Positions 37,904-48,229 of a stretch of 64,000 nucleotides of DNA are shown here, piece by piece. A model generated the notes under the pieces. The model ran no database searches. It worked only from the letters and a program-made list of their open reading frames with translations, and was not told the origin of the DNA. The stretch lies in assembly GCA_003971905.1 (NCBI GenBank), contig RSEE01000105.1, positions 62,001 to 126,000 of the forward strand, read 5' to 3'. The position numbers and the translations under genes were made by a program. Within the stretch, counting starts at the first letter, position 1. Every line of letters begins with the position of its first letter. This DNA comes from Moniliella sp. 'wahieum'. Lineage: Eukaryota > Basidiomycota > Moniliellomycetes > Moniliellales > Moniliellaceae.

Positions 37904-39580
37904 TCACGCCGTGCGCAAGCGGGAAGCGTAAACGACCACCTTGGTGCCTGGTTGTGCCGCAGCTGCGCGCGGTCTGGTCCCCGGGGCGGGGGGAAGGGTG
38001 ATGGTGTGAGAGCGACAAAATTTGAGGAGCAACGCATCGCGTTTATGAGCGTCGGGAGCGAGTGGATGAATGTAGGGCATGAGTTCTTCTTTGGGCCATT
38101 GGGGTCGGGCAGCAAGAGTTGGGCAAAGCGTGTGGGTGCATGGATGGATAAGTCGCGCTCGGCCAGACGCACGATCCGTGTTCCTCCCGATGGGACAGTT
38201 TCCGGTAGCAAAGGTGATGGCACGAGGTAGTGTTCCCCCTGGTGCGTGTGTGCACAAGTGTACGTCAGTAAGAAGCGAAAGAGAGAAAAAGAGAAATAGA
38301 TCAGTGGGGGTCAAGGGGACGTACATCGAGTAAAGAAAGCTTGGCTTCGTCGGTCCAGTTGGCGCCAAGAGCCTTTTGCCATTCACTCTGAAACTGGTCC
38401 AAGAGGATGCGCGGGCTTTCGCGGGTCAAACGACGAAGTATGTGCGATCCCAACGTACGTGCAATGGCGGGCATGTCGAGGCAGACCGACGCTTCCTCTC
38501 CATCCCCATCCTCATTCGCCCCCACTCCCGTACCCACCGCAGCGCCCGCATGGTTAGGATGGGCAAACCAACGCAGTACCACGGCCCGAGCAATCGCCGA
38601 CGGTACCCCGGCCGCTTGCAGTTCCGCCTCGGCTGATTGGAGCGGTACCTTGTCGGCCGGGAAGGCGTTCATTTCGATGTGGGCGAGGAGCCGACGAAGA
38701 ACTTCGTCGGCGAGGTACTCTGTGTCCACCATCCGCGCATACCCATCCACCACCACCACCCGAGCCTCATCCAGTCCTACAGCCAGCTCTTCCGGGCTGG
38801 CCTGCACGACGGAGCGGACGTGGTGCATGGTATGCAGTCGGCGCGCCGGCTACTCGCACTCGGTCAGTACCTCGCTCGGACAATACGGAGCAGCAAGAAG
38901 CAACAAGGAAACACAACCGGAAGCACATACGTCGTCGTGGGGCAGAGCGGTGCGCTTGGTCTCGGCGCGAACGCCCCGGTAGGCCGAGGGGGCCAGTAGC
39001 TGCCGCAGCCGGTCGAGGCGGGGAGATGTATGTTGGAGTTCGAGGGTGGTCGTGAGCGTAGCGCGAAGCGAAAGACCAATGCATTGATCGGCATTGTCAA
39101 TAGCTCGTGTGCGCAGGTTGCCGGCGGAGGTGCCGTCTGTGGTACGTGGGGTGGCGGTGGCGAGGGAAGGGTGTACGCCCAAGTCGCAGAGCATCATTGC
39201 ATTGCTCACTGCCACGCCGCGGACTGTGTAGCTGGCATTGCGAGTGCACAGTACCGCCTCGTCGTTCTGACGGCCATTGATCGTCAACCTTCTTCGAGTC
39301 AGCGATGAAGAGCAAAACAAGCAACAACAGCCATATCAACCCCAACAACAAATCCAACATACACCAGCTCATCGTCAGCGCTATCGTCGGCGCTGTCGTA
39401 CTCGTCGCCGGTGCCGTCGTCGGGGTGGGGACGCTTGCGTTTGTGGGAGCCAGCCTGTTCGGACGCGCGCTCGAGTAACGCGGCCACCTCCTTGGGCAGC
39501 TCGAGCAGCTGGTACTCGGACGAAAGGGACGGGTCGGAGAAGAGGGGGACCGGCTTCCCAAATGTCTGGGCAAAGGACAT
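37904..39580 (-). CDS. DCC1: sister chromatid cohesion protein Dcc1
   Basis: A subunit of the alternative clamp loader Ctf18-Dcc1-Ctf8, acting at replication forks. The model is complement(join(37904..38238,38325..38849,38931..39291,39363..39580)), about 479 residues. Exon 1 is MSFAQTFGKPVPLFSDPSLS ... YQLLELPKEVAALLE. Exon 2 has LTINGRQNDEAVLCTRNASY and SNAMMLCDL. Exon 3 has the winged-helix region (YARMVDTEYLADEVLRRLLA; AIARAVVLRWFAHP; LLDQFQSEWQKALG). Exon 4 ends with WPKEELMPYIHPLAPDAHKR and DALLLKFCRSH, then VVVYASRL. Introns of 71, 81 and 86 bases have GTATGT/GTACGT donors. Exon 4 lacks one base near 38060 (FAQLL to RPQWPKEEL). It diverges from MTQ1. Confidence 0.92.
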
Positions 39581-39815
39581 GGACGCGAGCGGGGGGCGAA
39601 GGTAGTGGCGATGGCGGGGGATGCAGCTTCGCCGGAGCGGGGCGCTTCGCTCGCGTCGACGCGCCGAGCGCGACGCGTCCATCCGTCGCGACAATTTGAT
39701 TTGATTTCCATTTCATTTTATTTCCCTCGTCCCTCCTCGCCGTTCCGGTCCGGAATTTTCGCCTCGACCGCTTGACCTCAAGCTTGACCATCCTCCCTCG
39801 CTCGACCCGACGGCG
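39581..39815. promoter_or_regulatory. divergent promoter DCC1 (-) / MTQ1 (+)
   Basis: 235 bases separate the two ATGs. The middle holds an AT-rich island (TTTGATTTGATTTCCATTTCATTTTATTTCC near 39697-39726), the only such stretch locally. Shared control is likely from spacing alone. Confidence 0.55.
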
Positions 39816-41122
39816 ATGGCAGGCGTGAGGCCGGTGGGGACGGTGCTCAGGAGACGCAGCATCTTTGACGATGGTGCGGCGTACATGCGGGCTCTGCAGC
39901 GGCGCCTGTGTGCGTCTCCCAACGCATGGACACCGACCGAAGCCCACATGCACCTCCGCTGGCTCGCCGAGGCCGCGGGCGTGCCTTGCTCCTTAGGCCT
40001 CCCCCTCGCCGCATGCGACAGCGACAGCGGCAGAACACGCCTCGCACCATCGACGCGGCGCGAACTGCTGCGCAACGTACTGGCTCTCAAGACTGGGATG
40101 CCACTGCTTACGTTCTGCGCAGCGTACCCTTTGCCCACCTCGACCTCGCCATCCGACCGCCCACGTTGATCCCGCGTCCGGAGACCGAGGAGTGGGCCAT
40201 CCGCCTCGCCTCGCTTCTTCCGCCTCGGACTAACGTGCTGGATCTGTGTACGGGCTCGGGCGCGATCGGAATTTACCTCGCTCATGCTACCGACGCCGTG
40301 GTGACCATGGTCGACGTATCCCCCTCAGCGGTGGAGCTGGCGCAGGAGAACGTGCGGCGGGTGTGGCCTGTGGAAGCGGGAGAGGGATCGAGAGCGGGTG
40401 CAGGTGCGGGTGCGGCAGGCGAAAGCGAAGAGGGGAAAGGAGGGATAAAAGGAGCGGGAACGGAGTGGGAGGGGCAGAAGGAGGAGGAGGAGGAAAAGCA
40501 TCCAGGTGCCCGCCCAAGGTGGTGCAAGCCGACCTGTTTGCCCCACCGACGTTTGTGCCGGATGGGGTGGAGGTAGAGGTGTGGTGTGCAATCCGCCGTA
40601 TGTGACGCCGGACGAGTACGACGAACTGGACGAATCGGTGCGGGCATGGGAGGACCGAGGGGCGCTGGTAGGTGTGCGCCCGACACCTTGTGCTGGCCAT
40701 CCCCATGCCTCTTCCTCCGACCCCAATCCCCACCTCACTACCAACACCCACCACCCAAGAAGCCCCAGAGCAAGCCCAAGAGCAAGGGCAAGACCACGCG
40801 AGAGGGTTAGCATTTTATCGGCGGCTGGCGCAGTTGGTTCCGACGTTACTGAGCGGGGCAGCGAAGCCAGTGGACGCGGCTGCGCCCGGGCACGTGCACG
40901 TGCTTCCCCAGGTGGTGGTGGAAATGGTCCGACGCAAGCCAAGGAGGTGGAAGACATATTCCGTTGTGCGCGTCCGCCGCGCGCTGGCCTGCACGCCCAC
41001 ACGCACGCTGGCAGGACCTGGCAGGACACGATCGCGTCGTACTCGTTTCCTGGCTTGCCTCCGCATCTCCAACTCCATCTCCATCTCCAACTCTAACTCC
41101 AACTGCATCTACATGTACCTGA
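39816..41122 (+). CDS. MTQ1: HemK/PrmC-type release factor glutamine methyltransferase
   Basis: Methylates the Gln of the GGQ motif of the mitochondrial release factor using S-adenosylmethionine. It starts MAGVRPVGTVLRRRSIFDDG. Then come YVLRSVPFAHLDLAIRPPT and LIPRPETEEW, VLDLCTGSGAIGIYLAH (SAM motif I), VTMVDVSPSAVELAQENVRR, and VVCNPPYVTPDEYDEL with the catalytic NPPY. A Gly/Glu-rich insert separates motif I from NPPY. The tail has LAFYRRLAQLVPTLL, PRVVVEV-like sequence and WQDLAGHDRVVLVSWLA, with a stop at 41120-41122. Frame changes by one base occur near 40105, 40520, 40690 and 40920. Arg-rich N-terminus without early acids fits a mitochondrial presequence, hence MTQ1 rather than MTQ2. 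Confidence 0.85.
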
Positions 41123-41514
41123 CCCAACCAACTCGACTGGGAGAGGGAGGGAGGGGGGGGGGGTAAGAAGGACCCAAGTGCGAACCACAGGATGCAGTTC
41201 GAACAGCAGCAGCGTGACAGGGGGCCAGTGGCGGCGAAGGCAGGGGTGGGGGCGAGGGGCGCAACACCTAAAACCGGGACAAGCAAGGGAAAACAGGGGA
41301 CAACGTGCAGGGTTTGACATGCGCGGGGGGGGGGGAAGGCAGGAGGGCATGTCAAATGCAGGGCAAAGTAACAAAGCAGAGGGGGGTGGGCTGTGGGCCG
41401 TGGGCCGTGGCCTACAGGCCAGTGACGCAGGTAGGAAGCAGGATAGATACAGTCGGCGGGGACGGAGGCCCCAAGCAAGAGGCCGACCAAGAGCCGTGTT
41501 GGAAAGAAAGGCCG
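41123..41514. other. convergent intergenic MTQ1 / KCS1
   Basis: 3' flanks of two convergent genes, G-rich with long G runs (41147-41162, 41325-41337). No gene is seen; the KCS1 stop may lie in this interval. Confidence 0.4.
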
Positions 41515-44500
41515 CTAGAAGGGGAAGAGAGAGGGGAGAGAGAAAGAAGAGAGAAGGTCAAGCAGTCGGACTGTTCGCTGGTCCTTCTCGTCCTTGTCCT
41601 TCTTTGGCCGTACCTGGAGCCCTGGACGCGGTCGGGGCAGAGGAAGGCGCGCTGGGCGCGATCGGGGCAGGGAAGGCCCACTGGGGCCCGCTGCAGAGGC
41701 AGAACGTGCCATCTTATCCAGAGTATCCTTGTCGGACACGTATCCCTCTTCTCCGCCGGGTGTGGCGCGGATCGGTCCAAAAATATCATCAAACACGTTC
41801 TCGTCCGGGGCGCGCAGCGGCCCCAGATCCGCTCGGGTACCCGCTGCGTCCACTGCGGCGCGAGCCTGGGGGGAAAGCGCAGCGAGCGAGCGCGAGACCG
41901 AGCGCGAATGACGCGAACGTCGACGGAGCCAGGTAGGATCGAGCTGGGTGAGCGCCTGGTGGCGCGCAGCATGGATGCGCGCTTGTCGCTCCGTTTCCAG
42001 ATGGCTTCAAAGGTGGCGGTGAGTTCTTCAGGCCCCAGAGGTATCCTGAATCGGGCCCATCGGGTGCGAAGGCGCAAAGCGAACGACGGGACGCGAAAGC
42101 CATTCAGCAAACGCCTCCTCTTCCAATGCATCCTGTGCCTCGTACAGCGCTTCCTTGTCGGCGTACAAGTCGGCCTGGGCCGACCAGGCGTATCGCTCCT
42201 CCTCCTCCGACTGGTTGGCCAAAGGGGAAACGAATTCCTCCCCGGGCATACGATAGTCCTTGCCCGTGGTCGAGTGGGCAAAATCAATGATGCGAATTTT
42301 CATCTCACCGCGGTGGGGTTTAGCATGGTGATGGTGGTGGTGATGGTGGTGTTCCTTACCCAGACGTGAGGGAGCGCCTGTAGCCCCGGCAAACGTCCAC
42401 GCAGGGGGCACACCTGCCTTTCCCTCGCGTACGCGCCGCTCAAAGTGGTTCATCAGGCGCGTCTGCGCCGCACAGTCGCCATCGTAGATGAGAGGAAGCG
42501 ACGAGGCATAGAAGCGGTAGCCGGGCAGCTGGTGCACGATCCGCGCCAATTGGCGCAGCTGCGCGACAATGCCCGGCACATGGTGGATGAGGAGCGTGGC
42601 GCCATTGTACAAAAACCGAGCCAAGGCAGATTGGAACTCGGCAGGACGAACGGTGCGACCATAGTACTTGTCCTGGAACAGGTAATCGAGCTTTCGCAGT
42701 TGAACACTTGCATCCCGCAGATCCTCGCTCCATGGGTCCGGGTCGTCGTTGCCGCCGCCTTGGCGGACTGCGACGCCCGCTTGGTATCGGTCGCATCGAG
42801 ACTGTACTGCCGCATGCCCATTTTGAGGTCCAGTTACGCACGGCGAACGTAGCCGGCCAGTCAAATCCTCCATCAACAAAAAGTACCCCGATCGAAGCAG
42901 TTTCTCGTGGCCGCCGGCATCGAGCCAAGAAAGGTGCGTGCCGCCCTCTTATCGTGGACACATGCTCTTCCCCTCTCCCTCGTCCTCCTCTCCCTCCCCT
43001 TCCTCCTCCCTTCCTCCCCATTGTGCTCCTCAGCCAAGTCCAGTGTTGAACGGGGGGGAGTAGGCATGCCCTCGGATGGATGCAGGTCGTCCATTTCGAA
43101 CATATCATCGTGTCCAGCCGGCATGCCAGCCTCCCCCTGCCCCCCACCTCAGCTGGTTGGGAATGGGAAGGTGGGGATGGGGCTGAAGGAGAACGTGTCG
43201 GAAGCGCGTCCCTGCCCGGGCGGGTAAGGGGTTGATCCCTCGGACTCGTAGGCGCCGAAGGGTTCGGGGACCGGATGGAGGTGTTGGAGGAAGCAGGGTG
43301 AGTGGGTGAGGGGGAGGATGCGAGATGGCGCAGCAACGGGAGGAGGGTACGCCTACGTGGGTGTTCTGCCGACATGGAAGCATGGCCGCGCTCGGTCGAC
43401 TGAGCTCGGCTGGTGGATCCGGGGCGGGTGGAAGAGTGGGAGCGTGAGTGGCTCGACCCAGCTCGGGACGAATGCGTGCGTCGACGAGCAGCGGCAGTCG
43501 GGTCGCGCAAGTTGGACGCCGAGAAGACTTCGCGCAACACCTGCGCTTGCAACCGACGATGACCGCGGTGCTCCCGCGGCCAAAACGCAAGCCTGACTGC
43601 CAGGCGGGTGGGTGCTGCTCGGTGTGCCCGGGTCGAGGCGCGGGATCCCTCCTGGACCTACGGGTGCCGGAGCGGTAGCCAGCCCAACAGGCGTGCGGAG
43701 CGGTGTATGAGGGACAGATTGTCGCCCCTCGCTCCGGCCGGGGAATGTGGGGCGCGGGGAGAGCTAGCGGAGGAGGGGGAATGAGGACTGCTAGAGAAGG
43801 GAATGCGGGAACTTCGACCGTTCGAGCATCCGAATCGGATAGGACACCCGAGTCGTAACTTCGTCTCGCCCCATTTGCTGCACCCCAAGTGGCCATTCGA
43901 GGACGAAGGCGGGCCGGGGCGAATGGGCATGGATGCGGGATGGCCACGAGGATGCTCCAGCGCCCATAGGGTTGGAAGGGGGGAATGAGGTTGACTCCCT
44001 TCGTGTTCCCCCTCGGTGCCCAATACCCACTCGGGCATCAGGTGCCGGTTCATCTCCACTGCCCACTCGGGAACCTCCACATCATCCATGTTCTGGCCCT
44101 TGAAAATCTTGCGCCTGGGGGTAGGCCGGGGGTGCCGGGTCGGGTAGAAGGGGTGCCGCCGTGGGGGGGCAGGACTGGAGGTGGGGTCACGGGTGTAGGG
44201 GGACGAGGGGAAGGTTCAGCAGTAGTGGTGGCGGGATGCTCCTCATGGTCTACGGGGCGGAAGGAACGTGAGCACACCCAGGTAGCGCGGAACGAATCGA
44301 AGCAGTTGGCGTCCATTGAGTTCCAGCGACTCGTAGAACGGTTCTCGCGCGACACGAGCGGCTTGCACACTGCGTGGCTCGAAAACTGGAAGATGGAGCT
44401 GTGGCCACCGACTTGGTGTAGAATGGCTGAAGCTGTATCACCGTCGGCAGCTGTCCCGCTTGATCGTCGTCCTCGTCCACCGATGCACTCTGGTCGTCCG

Positions 44501-45762
44501 AAAGAGGGAGCGATGAACCAGCACCCCCGCGGAAAGAGGAGCTTGCGCTCCTTGTATCCGCTCCCACTCCTCGGCGGGGGGAAGACGGAATGGAGATGGA
44601 TGAGTCTGGAGGCGGCAGGAGAGTCGTGTTCGGCATCATCATCCTCATCCTCAGCAGCCTCCTCCTCCTCCTCAGCCGCATCATCTTCCCCGTTGGCGGG
44701 GGAGAAACTGTCGGTATCGGACGAGAGTACGAAGAGAGCTCCGTGTCGGTGGTGGATAAGGCATGTTCAGGAACAGGGGCGCGTGGGGGCACAACGTCGG
44801 GATGGGGTCGTGTCGTGAGCAGCGGGCTGCTAGGGGAGATGGACAGAGGCGGTGGGACCGGACGAGAAGGAAGTGCAGCGCGCTTCTCTGCAGGGGGCGG
44901 TGCGTGATGGAGACCAGCTCCGGATTGACCCGGGCCAGAAGCGCCAGGGGAGTTGCAGGTTCGGCGGGCGAGGGCTGGAGCGCGTCCCTGGTAAACTGCA
45001 CAGTGCGTCGGCGGGGCGAGGTGGGGTAGCGACGGTGGGGCGCGGGAGAGGTGGGTTTGGGGATGGGGGTGGGACTGGGACTGGCCTTGGCGGCGGCGGC
45101 GGCGGGCGGCGGCACCAGCGGGGGGCGGGGGCAGGGGGGACGGAGCCGGGTGGTTTGGGGGCTTGTCTTTGGCGTGCTTGCTGGACGCAGAGCCGGCGAA
45201 CAAGTGGAGGGAGACGGAGGCCTTGCGCCCAGAGGCGTGCACGGGGGAGAGGCAGGGCCATGCCATAGTCGCCGTGCGCGGCAGGCGCGTCGTGCTGGTG
45301 GCTGGGCGAGCGGAGCTCGGGCCCGCGGGCAAAGGAGACGGGCTCGGGCGGCGGAGGAGGCGGGGTGGGGGGGGCGGCGGGGCAGCAGCGGCGGTGGGCT
45401 TGGATGCGCTCATGCGCACGCGGGGCGAGCGCACCAGGCGGCCATCGGCCCTGCCAGCCTGCGCGGGGGGCTCCATTCGACCACGGGCTCCCACGACGGC
45501 GGCACGGAGGGGGTGCGGGCCGGTTTGGAGGAGGAGGAGGAGGGGGGGGGGGGGGGGGGGGCGCGCGGGGCGGGGAGGAGGTGAGGAAGTCGTAGGGGAG
45601 GCGGATGTGGATGCTGGGGGGGCGGTGGGGGGGACGTGGGGGCGGAGCGGAGGCGGAGGCGGCGGGGGGCGGGGGCGGCGAGGGCGACGAGGGCGGGGGC
45701 GCGGGCGACGCGGGTGGGGATGCCCAGGAGAAGGCGGACAGCGGCGGAGGCGCGCGGCTCAT
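41515..45762 (-). CDS. KCS1: inositol hexakisphosphate kinase (fragmented frame)
   Basis: Makes inositol pyrophosphates (IP7) from IP6. The start at 45762 gives [20 protein letters not shown], followed by ~450 residues of Pro/Ser-rich sequence. The kinase begins with [18 protein letters not shown] (about 44430-44365) and [29 protein letters not shown] (44350-44290). After a long insert come LMEDLT...PCV-LDLKMG (the IPK PxxxDxKxG signature), [27 protein letters not shown], and the catalytic-metal motif [11 protein letters not shown]. The end has [19 protein letters not shown]. Single-base changes of frame occur near 44420, 44345, 42838 (PCV/LDLKMG), 42705, 42045 and 42025 (AAG for AAGG). The C-terminal tail ([20 protein letters not shown]) and the stop at 41515 are tentative. 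Confidence 0.88.
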
Positions 45763-47388
45763 CGTGCTCGTGGCGGGCTGGCCATGCAGCAGCAGCCGGG
45801 GGCGGGGCGGCGGTGGAGGAGCGCTCTGGACACTATCCCCCATCGGCCGCATCCAGCCAACGCAGCCAGCCGCTCCGCCCGCCCGCACCACACCAGTCTC
45901 GCCCAGCACCTGCCCCGTGCAGCGCCCGCAATGTTCCGAACCGACATCGGTAACGATCACATCCATCCATCCATCCATCCATCCATCCATCCATCCTCCA
46001 TCCATCATCCATCCATCCATCCATCCATCCATCCATCCATCCATCCATCCATCCATCCATCACCATCCATCCATCCCATCCCATCCCCGCCTTCTCCGCC
46101 GCCAGCCCATCCACCCACCGCCACCACCACCACCACCTCCGCCGGTTGGCACACACGCCCTTCTTGCTCCGCCCGCCCCCTCGCCATGGCCCGCCGATGG
46201 AGAACCTATAGGCTGTGCGCCTAGCAGACCAGCGACCCTGGCTCCCTCACGCTCACCGCTCGCATGCGCACGCCGGTGACGCGCCGGACGCTCCAGCGAG
46301 CCCGAACGATTCGTGATGAAGAACCGGGAGAACCGGGGGGACGTGCACGCACGTGCCCACTACGCCCAGCGTAGATCGATAAAGGCCATCGATGTGACAT
46401 CCATTCCATGCTCCGTCCTTGTCTGATACCTTTCTGGCCGCGCTCTTCTCCAGACGGGACGAACGCGGTTTGGGCATGCCCGGCAAGGCGGGCGGACGAG
46501 GCGATGGGGGCTAACCCAGAAATGGCGGTTAATCGTTCAACGGGTGGCCCAGCCAAACAGACAGACACACCGACGGGGAGACGGTGGCGGAGGCGATTCC
46601 GATGGGTCACATGGCCCTGCATGCCGCTTCTTGTCTGCTTAGGGTAACGTCACCAGCGCCCCAACTAACCCATTCCATCGGTTCCAAAGCGGCGGCCAAT
46701 CAAGTCTGCGATTGAATGAACGAAACAGGTGGCATAATGCGATGCGGGTCTTTCCTGGCCCTGCGCCATCGCCTTTGGTGGACAGAGTGCAGTGCTCAAG
46801 TAAAGTACTAACTACCAACATGCACGGCGCGCATCCTGCGCCCTTCTGCCTGTCCCACGCACCTCCTTGCCTCCTTGGTCCGCTCGCCACACAACATTAC
46901 GCAACAGTCCGCGTCCTGTGGGCACGCTGGCGTCTTGATTGCCCCGTGGTCACATCTCCCCACTGTCGTCTTTCCACCACGCAAGCGCCACTGCTTCCAC
47001 TCTCGTTGCTCCTTGCCCAAACAGCCGTGGGGAGCGACTGACTCGCTGCAGTGTACCGCTCTTTCAGCGATTCGTCGGGACCATCGGATTCGGGCAAGAA
47101 ACGACCATGTAGAGCGAACCAGCAATTCCCATCAGCGGAGAGGCTTCATGGAAATAGACGTACTGCAGACATGCATACGAGGCCCCATATAACCCCGCCC
47201 TAAGGGAAAACAGAAACGAAGAGAAAGTGCACCTCGGAAGACAACTGAGGCCCTTTATTCTATAGGGGAGAACAACCGCGCTGAATTGGACAAGGAACTG
47301 TTGCGACACGGCAAGACGGGGAGAAGGAAAGAAAGAAAGAAAGAAAAAAAGGAGACAGAACAAGATATCCCTGAGGAAGTGCTAACGA
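45763..47388. other. intergenic upstream of KCS1
   Basis: Holds a G20 tract inside the KCS1 N-terminal region border (45541-45562 lies just inside), the CATC array, and about 1.3 kb in which no frame shows a recognisable motif. It includes the 3' flank of the secreted-protein gene with a GAAAGAAAGAAA run near 47329-47350. Confidence 0.5.
45961..46080. repeat. CATC tetranucleotide microsatellite
   Basis: About 28 CATC units over 120 bases with rare interruptions (CATCCTC, CATCAT, CACCATC). It sits 200 bases upstream of the KCS1 start. Confidence 0.95.
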
Positions 47389-48229
47389 TTACTCCAGGCC
47401 AAGTGCGTGGAGGAGGTACGGAAGTCCAAGGAAGTTCTCCAGCTTGCCAACCGCGCCGCCAAGCAGGGTGTTGTCCAGGACATCCTCCAGAGCCGTGACG
47501 CCTGTACATAGGAGCCAGAAGAGAGAGGAAACGGAGAACGAAAAAAGAGGGAAATTATTAGTACCTCGTGTTTGCATCAACGTAACACCACGCCCGCGTG
47601 AAGGAGACAAGACTGTGTGTCTCAAGCAACACCAAGTGAACGCATAGAAAAAGGAGAACATACCAATCTTGTCGTCAATGAGCTTGACCAGGTGCAAGAT
47701 CTCTCCAGAATCCCATCTGGCACACAACCGTTGACGAGACCGAGGCCCAACTCGGCCTTGGTCAATCCAACTTCCTCCTCCAGCTTGTCCTGTACATCCA
47801 CAACATAATACCGATGTGTAATAATACCCCCTTCGGTTAGCCTCTCTGCATTCTCTGTTTTCTGCTTGCACCAACCACAGCACAGCACGGCACGTAGAGT
47901 GAGGAAGGAAATGCGCATGTGGGACATACCAAAGAACCACCCAGTGCACCATTCAGCGCATTTTCAATCGCCGTGATGCCCAAGCCCTTCTCAATCAGAG
48001 CCACGAGTTGGCCAACAGTCTGGATCAACCCTTTGGGAGGAGGCGACGAAGATGAACCTGATCCAGCCCGACGCTGCACTTCAAACCCGGTCTTATCGTA
48101 CTGCAGCCCCGGCAGACCCCGGGCCTGAGCTACCATCCCAGTCGGCGAGCGACCCACAGGGCCTGGAGCCGCGGCGGACACAGCGACCGCAGCAAGAACG
48201 GCGGCGAAGGCGAGAGTGAAGAACTTCAT
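47389..48229 (-). CDS. small secreted protein with internal duplication, unknown function
   Basis: The model is complement(join(47389..47501,47664..47789,47930..48229)), about 179 residues once one base missing near 47716 is allowed for. It starts with a textbook signal peptide (MKFFTLAFAAVLAAVAVSAA, cleavage near AAAPG), then a Ser/Gly/Pro linker. Two related amphipathic segments follow: GQLVALIEKGLGITAIENAL before intron 1 and LVKLIDDKIGVTALEDVLDN spanning intron 2, each followed by a LGG turn. The end is LENFLGLPYLLHALGLE. Introns of 140 and 162 bases have GTATGT donors and TACAG acceptors. Only one Cys is seen in the mature part, so it is not a hydrophobin. No family is recognised. The 5' flank has a (GA)n run and a TATATAG box about 130 bases upstream. 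Confidence 0.75.
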
